A DNA stretch of 64,000 bases from assembly GCA_016110215.1 (NCBI GenBank), contig JADWQD010000011.1:1054001-1118000 (forward strand), in the 5' to 3' direction. The number at the start of each line of letters is the position of its first letter. Within the stretch, counting starts at the first letter, position 1. The translations under genes and the position numbers were made by a program. The notes beneath the pieces are model-generated. The model was not told the DNA's origin. It worked only from the letters and a program-made list of their open reading frames with translations, and searched no databases. This stretch comes from Capronia americana (lineage: Eukaryota > Ascomycota > Eurotiomycetes > Chaetothyriales > Herpotrichiellaceae). Below, one piece after another: positions 44,290 to 55,587 of this stretch.

Positions 44290-45582
44290 ATGGCCACGAC
44301 CGAGGAAACCGTCCATGTCAATGGCACGCATAAGCCGTCGGTGCTGATAGTAGGAGGGCTTGGTGAGTGATACGCATCGCACGACTCTGCGTCCACTGCT
44401 GACTCAAAGACAGGATACATCGGTCGCTTCCTCGCAAAGTACATCCACTCGCAAAATCTGGCCTCCTCCATCCGTCTCGTCGACAAGGTGCTGCCGCAGT
44501 TGGCGCACCTGGCCCCCGAGTTCAGCGAAGCATGCTCGCAAGATAAATTCATCCAGGCCGACGCCTCACGCGACACCTCCATGCCCCGCGTCTTCGACCA
44601 TCCGGACGGCCCGGACGCGACGTGGGACTACGTCTTCAACTGCGCAGGCGAGACCGCCTGGTCACAGCCGTCGGAAATATACAGACTGCGGTCCTGGCAG
44701 GTGAGCGTCACTTTGGCGAACGAGGCTGCCAAGCGCCATGTCAAGTCCTTTGTCGAGGTCAGCACAGGCATGGTGTATGCCCCGAACCGGACGCCGCGGA
44801 CCGAGCAGGACAAACTGAAGCCCTGGCTCAAGCTGGCGAAAGCAAAACTCGAGGCTGAACAAGAACTTTCACGAATACCGGGTCTCAACCTGGTCATCCT
44901 GCGCCTCGCGCACGTCTACGGCGAATACGACTCCAAGTTCATCGCCAAAGCTCTGTGCTTGGCCCGCGTCTACCAAGACCAGCAAAAGGAACTGAAATGG
45001 CTATGGACTGAAGACCTGCGCATCAACACCGTGCACGTGGAAGACGTGGCCCGCGCGCTGTGGGCGGCCGCCGAATGGAGGGCCAAGAACGCAACCATCC
45101 CACCGTCGTTGCTGTCGTCATCATCCTCCTCCACCACCCCGACCCTCTCCCGCCGACCGACGCTCTCCAAGGGCGAAGACGCCCCCAGCGGGAATGTCCC
45201 CGTCTTTAACATCGTCGACCACGGCCAGACAAGCCAGGGCCAACTCGCGGACATCATCTCCAAGGTCTTCGACATCAAGACCGGCTTCCAGGGCACCATC
45301 ATCTCGCAGTTCGCCAAGATGAACCTCGAGCACGTGGTCGACGACCTGAACGAGGACATCCTCCAGCCGTGGGCCGACATGCTCGAGAAGAACGGCATCA
45401 CGAAACCAGGGCCCCTGACGCCGTTCCTGGAGAAAGAACTCCTCAAGGACACGGACTTGAGTCTCGACGGTTCGCTGTTCGAGCGCGTCGTCGGGTTCAA
45501 ATACAACCGTCCCGACGGCCTGACCGTCCAGGGCATCAAGGATATGATTGCAAGTTATGAGAAGATGGGATGGTGGCCTTGA
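44290..45582 (+). CDS. Extended SDR / NAD-dependent epimerase-dehydratase family protein
   Basis: Two exons, 44290-44362 and 44414-45582, encode 413 aa; the intron (GTGAGT...ACAG) falls inside the dinucleotide loop. The joined start reads VLIVGGLGYIGRFLAKYI, a Rossmann GxxGxxG NAD(P)-binding loop (residues 18-35). Later extended-SDR markers are DYVFNCAGETA, FVEVSTGMVYAP and LVILRLAHVYGEYDSKF. The usual YxxxK is not evident: aligning the KLEAE helix puts Leu where the catalytic Tyr should be. The protein may therefore be non-catalytic or use another residue. A Ser-rich loop (poly-Ser near 245) is inserted before a conserved C-terminal domain (FNIVDHGQTSQGQL). Substrate is unknown. Its 3' end converges with the RNA exonuclease gene. 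Confidence 0.87.
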
Positions 45583-46708
45583 AGGTGGGCCCCAGTCGCA
45601 TTTATTTCCCTTCACCGTTTCTACCCCCTACTTGATAAGACTGTGGGGAATTTCATGTCTAGACGCCGCGGCACGCCACAGGGACAGGCATATCGCGAAT
45701 GTAATGGTATTGAACGGAGTTGAATCCACAACTCGCAATCGAAAAAAATGACACCAGACTCTTCATGTACGGCCGACCAGACGAGATAAGATTGGATGGG
45801 ATGGGATGGGATGAGAGCCAGGGACCGGACGGGACAGAACATACAGCACCAATCGACTTGCACCAGCTTGCCTGCTTGTTTGCTTGCTTGCTCGCAACTC
45901 AGGCTACAGATCCCATCTTCCACATCCCATCTCCTCTTAAACCGATCTATCCAAATCTATCCCAGCATTCCAACACCTCAGCACTTCAGCATCCTTGTTC
46001 CGTTCCAGCGCCCCACCCACTCCCGCACTCCAGCACTTCAGATATACACAAGATCGAAACGCAGAATCGAAACAACACTCAAGACACAAATGAACCAAAC
46101 ATGCGGTGCCACAGTCCGCGCTTTAGCTGTATATCATCCGTGTTTGCTTCCTCGCTTCCTCGCTTCCTGGCTTCCTTGCATAAATTACATTTCCACACTT
46201 TACCTTGACATGCTTTTGATTCATGCGAGATGGAATGAGGATGAAGAAAGAAAGACAGAAAGACAGAAAGGATACGTAGAGAAAGAAGGATGGTCGGCGA
46301 GTTTACTTGCGTGTTTTGCTGCTGCTGCTGCTGCTGCTGCTGTCTGTGGTGTATTTGTGTTTGTGTGTGAGCTGTGCTTATTCCCTTGATATCATACACA
46401 TAATGAAGAAACAGGTGTGGTAATTGAGAGTCTGGCAGTAACTGTGTCTGGGTTTCCTTCCTAGATTGAAAGCCCGTCGCGTGACGGAGGTAAATTAATT
46501 CAATGGGATTTCCGGTTGGGACGACTCTACATAGCCTAGATGCGTTTCTATAGAGGACCAAGTACGTGCACAGCTGCAATGAATATCTCGAATGAGGAAG
46601 AGCTGTCCGTTTTTCAGTACGGTAGCTGCACGCACGGAAAACGGAGTATTTGGTGGAATATTGCCTATATCGAGCTCGACGCCCGACTTGGTGACCAACG
46701 CCCAACGC
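45583..46708. other. Spacer between converging SDR and exonuclease genes
   Basis: This is a 3' flank on both sides with a GGGAT repeat (45795-45812), cytosine-rich tracts and a GCT microsatellite. No gene is seen. Confidence 0.5.
46318..46342. repeat. GCT trinucleotide microsatellite
   Basis: About eight uninterrupted GCT units lie in non-coding sequence between converging genes. Confidence 0.9.
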
Positions 46709-48595
46709 TCAGAGCATCGCATGGCCTCCATCGAAGCTCGCCACTTCATCTGGATCTGTCAGAATGCCTTCGACGAACCGCCATCCTTGATGCTTCATTC
46801 GATTCCACTGCTCCGCGACCTTCTTCGTCACTAGATCGCCCGTGGCCACTGCATCTTCCTTGGAATCATGGCCCGCCTCGCCTGCCGTCTGGATTCCCCG
46901 CGCGAGATGCTTCTGACTCAGGATCTTCAGGCCGAAGCGGATCGGCAAACCTCGCGGATGGGGGTAGAGCAAAACCGTGTCCACGACGAAGGGGTGTATG
47001 ATGCGGAGGACGTTGAGGTCGTTCTCGATCGCATGCCCTATGAGGGGGGTCTCGGAACTGATGAGGTCAAAGAGTAGTTGTCTGGCGGCCGCTGGAGACT
47101 CCACTCTACGGAGCTCAGCTGCTTCGACAAACGGTGCCTGATACGGCATTGCTGACGCATACGCCTCCTTGGTCACCCCGGAAAATCGGGTGTTGAGGTC
47201 GAGAATCTCTCCATACGTGCGGACAAGGGCGTCGAGGAGAAGCCTTCCGTCCGGCCAAGACACAGCGGTGACTCGAATGACTTCTAGCCCGAGCGTAGTA
47301 TATCCCATTTCACAGTCGAATGATACTGGTTGCAAGGGTCGCACACCGGGCTTGTCGGGAGTGTGTTCAAACTGCAAAATACCGGCAAGCCGCTTGGCAT
47401 CCTTGACCACGAAAACGTGTGTCTCGCCCTCCGAGCAGCCTTCACTACCTTCGGGCTTGTTGCAGCATGGGTGGACGGCTTCTGATCGACCTTGACGGTT
47501 TGCTCGGGCCCAATGATATCGACATCTCCCTCCGCTAGTCAGGCGACCGCTGGCATCTCGCCCCGGGAAGACCTGAAATCGTGTACCGCATCTATCGCAT
47601 GTTTCATACCCTTTGGCTGCGGCGACCCCTGCCTTGGTGGTGACTATCTCCACGGCAGTCGGCTGGGACGTGACATAACCATACTTTTCCAGCCCCTCCA
47701 ATGGTGTACGCAAATGCCTGAGGACGGCAATCTGTTGACTCAAAGAAGAGAGGCCTACCGAAATTAAGTCGGCGCCGTGGTTAACAACCTTCTGCTGAAT
47801 CTTGGCCCGTGACGATGCGCCCGTCCATTCAGAGACCTTCTTGACCCATTCTTCCGTCGTCATCTTCTTGATCCTCATGATGGTCTGTGAGACTGCATTT
47901 CTGTAAATGTCGCCTTCGAGTTTCGTGGCTGCTTCTTCTTCGTCGAGCGCGAAAGTGATCATCTCCTGCTCATTTAAAACGAGCGGTCCCCATTTTGCGT
48001 CCGAGCTAGCAAGCTTGCTGTTCTGGGCTTTCATTTGCTCGTGTAGCTTCTGCAGTACCGTTAACCTGGTTTTGAGCTGGGCTGGCGCCTTCGTCACATT
48101 GCGCGGTGTCAGTGTCTCCACTTTCGGCGGGTTCTTCCTAATCGGTTGCGACCTCTCGTCGGTCCTCTTCGTTGGTGGTGGTGAGACTGTTCTGGTCAAA
48201 GAAGGCAGTTCTCTGTTGGCAGGCAATTGAGGCGCAGTACGAGAGCCTCCTTTCCAACCTCCATCGTGCTGTGTGGAACCTGTCTCAGACTTTACCGTTG
48301 AGGTTGGTTGTCCCTCGGGCGCTGATGCGGCGAGAGGCCCCAGACGGCTACTCTTCGCTTTCTCGACATCAACACGCTGTACGTCTCTCGGAGGGGATTC
48401 CAGCCGCCTTCTCTTCGAAGGTGGAGGTGATACGTCTCCGGCACTGAGAGGGTCATATTCTTGCGCGACCCCGAGCGTCTCGCCTGCATCGGAAGTACGC
48501 ACTGGTACGCTATGTGAGAAGATGCAAATAGGAAGGTCGCAATCGTGCTGTCGAGGGCAGGGGATCGCGTGGAAGCGTCCCAAGGAGGAGAACAT
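46709..48595 (-). CDS. RNA exonuclease, Rex3-like (DEDDh family)
   Basis: A single exon encodes 628 aa from an ATG at 48595. The N-terminus carries a CCCH zinc finger, C-x5-C-x4-C-x3-H (CPRQHDCDLPICIFSH). A long basic, Pro/Ser-rich linker follows (40-180), then a helical region. A Cys/His zinc motif (CDRCGTRF...RCRYHW...HPCC) lies around 345-400. The C-terminal exonuclease domain shows the DEDD set: VSFDCEMGYT (near 427), IGHAIENDLNVL (near 520) and HDSKEDAVATGDLV (near 575). This order is that of REX3/REX1-type 3'-5' exonucleases, which trim stable RNAs such as RNase MRP RNA, U5 and 5S RNA in yeast. Nuclear or cytoplasmic action is likely. The start diverges from the lipase gene 1 kb away. 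Confidence 0.9.
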   Translation of the reverse strand: MFSSLGRFHAIPCPRQHDCDLPICIFSHSVPVRTSDAGETLGVAQEYDPLSAGDVSPPPSKRRRLESPPRDVQRVDVEKAKSSRLGPLAASAPEGQPTSTVKSETGSTQHDGGWKGGSRTAPQLPANRELPSLTRTVSPPPTKRTDERSQPIRKNPPKVETLTPRNVTKAPAQLKTRLTVLQKLHEQMKAQNSKLASSDAKWGPLVLNEQEMITFALDEEEAATKLEGDIYRNAVSQTIMRIKKMTTEEWVKKVSEWTGASSRAKIQQKVVNHGADLISVGLSSLSQQIAVLRHLRTPLEGLEKYGYVTSQPTAVEIVTTKAGVAAAKGYETCDRCGTRFQVFPGRDASGRLTSGGRCRYHWARANRQGRSEAVHPCCNKPEGSEGCSEGETHVFVVKDAKRLAGILQFEHTPDKPGVRPLQPVSFDCEMGYTTLGLEVIRVTAVSWPDGRLLLDALVRTYGEILDLNTRFSGVTKEAYASAMPYQAPFVEAAELRRVESPAAARQLLFDLISSETPLIGHAIENDLNVLRIIHPFVVDTVLLYPHPRGLPIRFGLKILSQKHLARGIQTAGEAGHDSKEDAVATGDLVTKKVAEQWNRMKHQGWRFVEGILTDPDEVASFDGGHAML

Positions 48596-49565
48596 CTTAT
48601 CGGAACGGCCGAGGACAGAGTGGGTTGATAAGCATGAACGTTCGGCTCGCCCTTCAACGTCAACCAGCGGGCTGAAGTCTTGGTGAACCGGGGATTAGCG
48701 ATTGGATGCGACTTGGAGCGACCTTCGGAGAAATTGTCGTGTTCCAAGATTCGTCAAGGAAGAAATACCGGTAACCCTAGCCCTAGTTGTTTCCTGTCGC
48801 ACCCAATAACATCACCCAATCTGTGCTCTGACGTTTTCAGCCACTCAGCAGACCCGAGTGGTCGTCCACTATCAGGTAATCCGAAGCCTTGCAGTGGTGA
48901 TAAGCATGCTCCAGAGCCAAGAAGCAACGAGCAGCAGCCTCGGGTGCCACCTTATCGCTCGCTGAGATATGGTTGAGATATCGTTCAGAGACACAGGCAG
49001 GAACCGGTGCCCATTTTAGATACGTAATCCGCGAGAACAGGCTGATTCGTGGGACGACCGTGCTCAGCTGCCATAAATGCCAGCGGTCGCCGTGCACGAA
49101 GGCGAAATATTTCTTCTCTTGTTGCACGCGTGGAACGTAGCTTGCTTGACTCTACAAAAACCTGCGCCGTTCCTGAGCTGGTTGCCTGCTGCCTGAAACT
49201 GCCGGGTCACTTGCAAATCAGATAAATCTCATGCTGGACGGAAAAGCAGTCACTTACCGAGACGTTTCTGGCGGCAACTTTGAGACGACAGTGAGGTCTA
49301 CGTCAATTTCTTGCCCAAGTCTCAAGCCTTGTGAGTGGCAAAGGACCAGCAACACTCGCTACGAAGCACAACAAGCGTCCACTGCGCCGCCTAGGCTGAG
49401 ACTCGGGCGTTGAGATTGGAGGCACGGGGGCTTCTGATGCTTTAACTGGTGCCTATCGGAGATCGGACATTGCGACTTCCCGGGGCGCGCCAGCAAGAAC
49501 GCACGCGTCATTATTCGGCCTTGGCGCGGGCCGCAAGCTGACCGTCGCCTGCCCTGATAAATAAC
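48596..49565. other. Divergent promoter region of exonuclease and lipase genes
   Basis: No frame is convincing. The region holds the promoters of both flanking genes. Confidence 0.5.
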
Positions 49566-51094
49566 ATGTCTTTGCCCTTCGACCTGCGAAGCATCAACAA
49601 GCAGACCCTCTTCTCCAACTGGGAGATGGCGCCAGCTCTGAGAAAATCAGGCCAATCTACTCCCCAAAAAGCACAACATCTGGTCGTTCTTGTCCACGGA
49701 CTGTGGGGTAATCCGGGACACTTGGACTATGTCGCGAAGTCGCTGCGCGATCGGTACGGCGACGAGGAACTTGTTGTCCTCGCTTGTCGCAGGAATCTCG
49801 GCTCCCTGACTTACGAGTGAGTGCCCCTGAACCCCGGCTACGAACAGCCATGAATTCTATCTTCCTTGTGACTGCTGTCGGATACTAACGAGGAAATAGT
49901 GGTATTGAAGTAGGTGCTGAGCGGGTCGCCAGAGAAGTCGAGGATGCATTGGAGGAACTGGGACGGGACGGACACAAAATCACGCGATTCTCGATCATCG
50001 GGTATTCTTTAGGAGGCCTGGTCGCGCGCTACACGGTTGGACTGCTTTACCATAAGGGACTTTTCGACCGCATCAGCCCTATTAACTTTACGACTTTCGC
50101 GACGCCGCACCTGGGTGTACGGACACCTCTGACCGGGTACCAGAATCACCTCTGGAATGTCCTCGGCGCTCGAACGCTATCAACGTCCGGGCGCCAGCTG
50201 TTCCTGATTGATAATTTCAGAAACACGGACAGACCTCTCTTGAGTGTTCTCGCAGACCCTGACAGCATTTTCATTCATGCGCTCGCTCGGTTTCAGAACC
50301 GCTCTCTGTACACTAACATTGTCAATGATCGCACGGCAGTCTTCTACACGACCGGGATTTCCCGATGCGATCCCTATGTCGACATGGCCAAAATCAACCT
50401 GAAGTACCTCAAAGGCTACGAGCCGGTCATCTTGGACCCGGAGCACCCCTGCGATCCGATACCGGAGCAGGAGCTGCCTACTTTCTATCAAAGTTTCCGC
50501 ATGCATAGCCAGACCTATTTGCGCAGAGCACCAATACTGCTCGCTCTGGTCGTCCTCCTACCCATCGCGACGTTGGCGTTCCTCGTCAACTCCGGCATTC
50601 AGACGTTCCGCAGCAGACGGAGGATACAGTTGCATGAGGCTGATCATCAGGATGAAGGGTTCGGTCTATACAGAATCCCATGGATGGTGCAAGATATGCG
50701 CATTGGTCTGGAGGATGCTTTCGAAAATGTGAATGCTGCCCAGCAACAGGAGTACTTGCCAGAAGGCTCAGAAGAGATAGCAGATGCAATCGTAGAAGGC
50801 CCTGCTCTGTCTTCAGCGGCTTTTGCGAAGAGTACCGAGTCCTTACTGTCTGAGAAGTCAGAGAGTGACCAAGCTCCGCTCGCTGAACGATCGCCGAATT
50901 TCCCGACCTTAGCACTGACCACAGCACAGTTTGCCATGATCAACGCGCTCGACGATGTGGGATTCCGGAAGTTCCCCGTCTACATCCACAAGAGCAGCCA
51001 CAGTCATGCAGCGATCATTGTGCGCTCCCCTAGGGCTGCATTTGAGGAGGGAAAACTGGTGGTGAAGCATTGGCTGGACAATTTCCAGATTTAG
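49566..51094 (+). CDS. ROG1-type serine lipase (DUF676 family)
   Basis: Two exons, 49566-49816 and 49900-51094, encode 481 aa (GTGAGT donor, AATAG acceptor with an upstream ACTAAC branch word, junction YDGIEVG). The alpha/beta-hydrolase features are LVVLVHGLWGNPGHLDY (residues 39-55, oxyanion region), GYSLGGLVARY (118-128) with the predicted nucleophile Ser120, and FATPHLGVRTP. A late catalytic His probably lies in the C-terminal HKSSHSHAAII. A hydrophobic segment at about 295-316 (LLALVVLLPIATLAFLV) suggests membrane anchoring. The layout matches yeast ROG1/YOR059C-type putative lipases; the YOR059C protein (Lpl1) is a lipid-droplet phospholipase. Substrate here is not known. Start context and length fit the family. 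Confidence 0.9.
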
Positions 51095-52204
51095 GTTGTT
51101 TGCAACGTTCAGCGGAGTCGAGTCCACATCAGCGTTGCATATGCGCGGCACATCTGCCTGCCCTGTACGGTCCCCGACAATTCAGCGCCGTGTTCAGCGT
51201 TCTTGTTATCATTCAGCAAGCGACACCAGTAGGCGAAGAGGGTAGGAGCAATTTGGGATAATGCAACATGATTACCTTCCAACAGCCCCGGACGTACCAG
51301 TTCTGGCAGTCCCTGCTATTCGCACATGGTTTCTGTTATCAAACCTGTCAGCCCAAACCGTCGTCATCACGAAGGACATGCAGGGAAATCAGCTAACGTC
51401 CTCGTGCCCCTGGAAGTCAATAATCGATTCGTCTGGTTGGTGGCATGGGTTGTTCACGAGAGCGAGTCCCACGGCCCCTTCAAGGGCTTCTGTATGAGTA
51501 CCGTCAACGCACATGTCAAAAATACAACTGATCTCGAAATCCTACGAGTACACGGAACTGATGAGGCTGCAACTGGGCATTGATTGACGAATGATGAACC
51601 ACCGTATGGAGTACCGAGGTCTCTGCTGCCGGGGTTCCTGACCAGGTATGCCGAATTCCGTACATTGACTGATGTCGGGTCCACCAAGTCTTACGGGTTA
51701 ACGACTGGGGTGACGTCAAGCAGGTACGAGCATTCAGCGCAAACGAGGATACAACGGACACCGCAGGTTGCAGGCAGGCACATACAAATCTGTCCGCAGA
51801 GGTGGTCCTGGGCTGCGGATCATCATGCAACGCGATGTCTCGGCCATGTCCCAGACTCCAACAAGACCCAAACAGCAATCCGCCAGCCATGTATGCGGCC
51901 TTTAAAACTCTAGGGTCGACGGACTTTAGCCTCGAGATCGCTGAAGGAGGCATCTTCTATTCGTCCGAGAGCGAACGAGTTTGCAGCAAGGCTACGTCAT
52001 TCCTTCCTCGTCGACTCCCCTGTGGCGACACTACCGCGAAATGCTCCAGTGCTTCGACGCGGCGTGTTTCGTTCAGTTATCGTGATACCCACTGTTTAGG
52101 TTGCAATTATCTGATTCCTTCCACTTTTCACCCACGTGGCTTGCTGATTGCCTCCCTGACCCAGCCTGGGAGCAATGGCGGTGTCTGGTCGAAGGCAATA
52201 CGAG
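51095..52204. other. Spacer without supported gene
   Basis: No gene is seen. TACGAGTA lies at 51543, and CCTACGAGTACACG here matches a copy at 29893. Confidence 0.5.
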
Positions 52205-52216
52205 TGTATATATATA
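52205..52216 (+). promoter_or_regulatory. Candidate TATA box
   Basis: TGTATATATATA lies about 160 bases before the ATG of the HAD hydrolase gene. Confidence 0.35.
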
Positions 52217-52375
52217 CGCTTCGGGACCCCGGGCATGAGCATACCTTCCTGACCTCATTCCTAGACCCTAGAGACACGCCACTGCCACATATTCCGAGAC
52301 TGTTCTATCTCAATCGGCATACATTGACGAGCCTTCGTAGGCGGCACAGCTTGGCAAGAGAGACAGGCCATCAAG

Positions 52376-53823
52376 ATGGAGTCCGACGTACCTTCAGATC
52401 TGGAGCCCACCACATCGTATCCCACGGCCGCCACAGCCTCCCGGGCAGGCTTGAGGAGAGTGTCTAGCCAAAATGCAAAACGTGCAGACCTCTTCTCGGG
52501 TCCGACCCTGGTTGGGCCCCCCGACCGCTTGGACTCCCACTCGGGTGCCAGTGAGATGGCTCTTGCCATGGAAATGGCGAAGCACCATCTGGCGGAAGCC
52601 TCACCGACCTCGACACCTTCTGTCTCTGGTCCAGCTACCCCTGATGACGTCGGTCTGGCAACCACGGATAAATATGCCTTTGCCTTTGATATTGATGGCG
52701 TCCTCATCAAAGGAGGCAAAGTGATCCCGGAGGCAATTGAAGCCATGAGAGTTCTGAACGGGGAGAATGAATTCGGCATCAAAGTGTAAGTGCTCACTGA
52801 AGTCCTGATGGTCAGCATCCTAATCCCTCCAACAGGCCGTATATCTTCGTGACCAATGGGGGTGGCAAGACAGAGGAGGAACGTTGCATCCAGCTCAGCA
52901 ACCAGCTTCAGATGGAGGTCTCTCCTGGTCAATTCATCTGCGGACACACGCCAATGAGAGAAATGGCGGAGAAATACGAGACCGTCTTGGTGGTCGGCGG
53001 CGAAGGGGACAAATGCCGGGAGGTCGCCAAGGGGTACGGCTTCAAGGACGTTATCACGCCCGGAGACATCATCAAGGACAACGAAGATACGACGCCGTTT
53101 CGAAAGCTGACCGACGAGGAGCGGCAACACTCACACGGTCGCAATTACGGAGCCATCAACATTGAGGCTGTGTTTGTGTTTGCCGACAGTCGGGACTGGG
53201 CAGGTGACTCTCAAATCATCCTCGACTTGTGCATGTCCAAGAACGGCCGTCTCGGTACCAGGTCAGAGACTTTCGAAGAAGGCCCGCCTGTCTTCTTCTC
53301 CCATAATGACGTGGTCTGGGCAACATCCCACACGTACTCTCGGATAGGCATGGGTGCCCTTCGAGCGTCGCTCGAGGCCATGTTTCAAGCCATTACGGGA
53401 AAAGAGTTGAAGACAGTTGCGTTCGGCAAGCCGCAGGTCGGAACCTTCCAGTTCGCGACCAGGCTGCTCCAGCAATGGCGGAAAGACACGCACGGCATCA
53501 ACCGACCGCCCGAAACAGTGTACTTTGTCGGCGACACGCCCGAGTCCGATATTCGCGGTACCAACGAGTTCGACCAATCAGGCCAATCCGCGGCCAGCTG
53601 GTATTCCATCTTGGTCCGGACGGGCGTCTTCCAAGAAGGCACGCGTCCCCGCTATATGCCCAAGATGACAGTCGACAATGTTCTCGAGGCCGTCAAGCAC
53701 GGCATGAAGCGGGAATTCGACAAGGTGATCAAAGACCTGACAATAGGTGGTGGGGCACCACAGCTGGCAAACGCCATTGTCGAGGATGACTATGAGGGTG
53801 CAGAAGCCACGAAGGTCGAGTAG
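52376..53823 (+). CDS. HAD-superfamily hydrolase, CECR5/YKR070W type
   Basis: Two exons, 52376-52785 and 52836-53823, encode 465 aa (GTAAGT...CAACAG, junction IKVPYIFVTN). After a Ser/Pro-rich N-terminus of about 100 aa, which could include an organelle-targeting leader, the HAD motifs appear: FDIDGVLIKGG (motif I, Asp near 105 and 107), VTNGGGK (motif II) and VGDTPESDIRGTN (motif IV, near 368-380). GKPQVGTFQFA precedes it, supplying the motif III Lys. Class IIA cap residues lie between. The match is to the CECR5 (HDHD5) family, including yeast YKR070W, a mitochondrial protein of unknown substrate. The reaction is presumably phosphate-ester hydrolysis. The rest of the gene is conserved in length with the family. 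Confidence 0.92.
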
Positions 53824-55587
53824 AGTGGCTATGACAGCTTAGCGGCACGGCGTTTTTTGATATGATAGAACGTCTATCGAGCGATACCCACCATACAACA
53901 CTGCTATGTATCAAGAGGAGTTACGGCTGGGAGGATCTACGGTGCATCAGGATTTGGGGGCTGGGGATTGGCGCCATTGGTTGTATTCTAGACCTACTCG
54001 GGTCTTGTGAACCCATTACCCGTTGACCACAAGTAAGAAACAAGCGATGATTATTTGGGGGCGATCCAGCTAGATATTGGGGGCCATGCGAGTTTGCATA
54101 TCACTTTTCCCAAGAACCTCAGGTACATCAACGTGTATATCCGACCAAACAGGGACACTTCTTTTCCAATTCGTGTACGTAGCTCCGTTGCCCTGCCCAG
54201 GCGGCGCTGGTGAGGGGAGGCATCTCACCGTGGCTTGCCGATGCTGTTGGCCAGGGGGATTCCAAGGTCGAGACTGGCTTGGATGCGCCTTTAGTGGGAG
54301 TTGGCGAGCTGCAAGATTTGGACGGGCTGGATCTGTGCATGCCACCTCTCGAGCCAGGGTTAAATATAGGGCTTCACGGTTCGACTCGTCCATGGTTCGA
54401 CCTGTGATGGCACGTTTCGGATCTCGCAACTCAGATCATTGCGGGTGACACGACACGTATTGAGACAGAGAAGTCATGCGCCGCCCTCGTTGTGGTTGCT
54501 GGCCTAGCCTTCGATCCGCCATTCCCGGGTTGGACTCCCAGGCAGAGTTTTGTACCTGGAGACTCAGCAGGCGTCAGGCTAATGTACATGATACTGAAGG
54601 AAGCGAATCATGCCCGGTGGCAGATGAGCACTAACTAGGGTCTTAACTGGTTGCCTACGCGAACACCCGAGAAACCAAGCCAAAGAGAATAAGCAACTGA
54701 CGTCGGATGGGCATTTGCCACGGATGCAGCAGGAGAGAAGACACCGGGTCCAGACAGGAATCTCTTGACCTGGCCGCTAAAACCAGTGACTTCTTGGTTC
54801 GGAGTGGCTTTGATGGTGGTGAGTCGTTGTGTTGCTGGTGCGTGCAGGATGGTCGCTTACATTATTGTGTACACTGGCGTCGGGGGCGCCCACTCCAGCC
54901 ACTAAAGCCTCGGGGCCACTGGAAGCCAGTCTTAGGCTGCGCTGGGCCAAACCCTACTGTACCTACCGTGCCTACAGCGGGAACTAGGTGGTTAACTACC
55001 CAACCCTCCTTCAAACCTCGACGAGTCGACAAAACCGCCGACCACCTCACATTCAGACACACTCACACTCACACGCAACACACGCCCACTCTTTTCGCCC
55101 CCTTGGTGCTCAGCGTCGCGTTCCACATTCGACTCGGCTTTCTTCTCCTGTCCTTGTCCCTGTCACTGTCACTTCCCACTTTTCCAGCAGCCTTCTCTGC
55201 GTCCACTGTCAGACACACTCAGCAAAGCCCTGCGCCCACTGACAGCGACTGGGGACCAACTCTGAGCCGCGCCCTGCCCGTGCGCTTGGCCAGTCTTTCT
55301 TTCAGCTGATCCATCCTGCGGACTCACCTTGGACATACCGACTCATTCTCCTCCACATTCGTCGTCGCCGTCTCATCCACGCACTGGCGACAGTTCGGTC
55401 TGATTGTCCTCTTGAAACGCGTCAAGGAGTCACCTGTGACCCGAACGGCGCTGTCTTCCCCCTCCAAGAACCGTCAAGCTCAACCAAGTGATTGATCCAA
55501 GAGGCAGGTCAACATCACAAGTAGTGGTCTTTCCTGCTCTGAAACGGCGGTGAAGAGCGCAGCCGCGCCAGCAGCGGTAGCCGCACT
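53824..55587. other. Spacer and probable long 5' UTR of the RhoGAP gene
   Basis: The last 600 bases are CA- and CT-rich (55060-55500), typical of a fungal promoter and leader. A 200-aa plus frame at 54707-55309 is low-complexity and unsupported. Confidence 0.5.

Noticed and set aside
54707..55309. 200-codon plus frame upstream of the RhoGAP gene
   Set aside because: It is low-complexity, with His-Thr and Leu-Ser runs from CA and CT repeats, and lies in the probable leader of the next gene.
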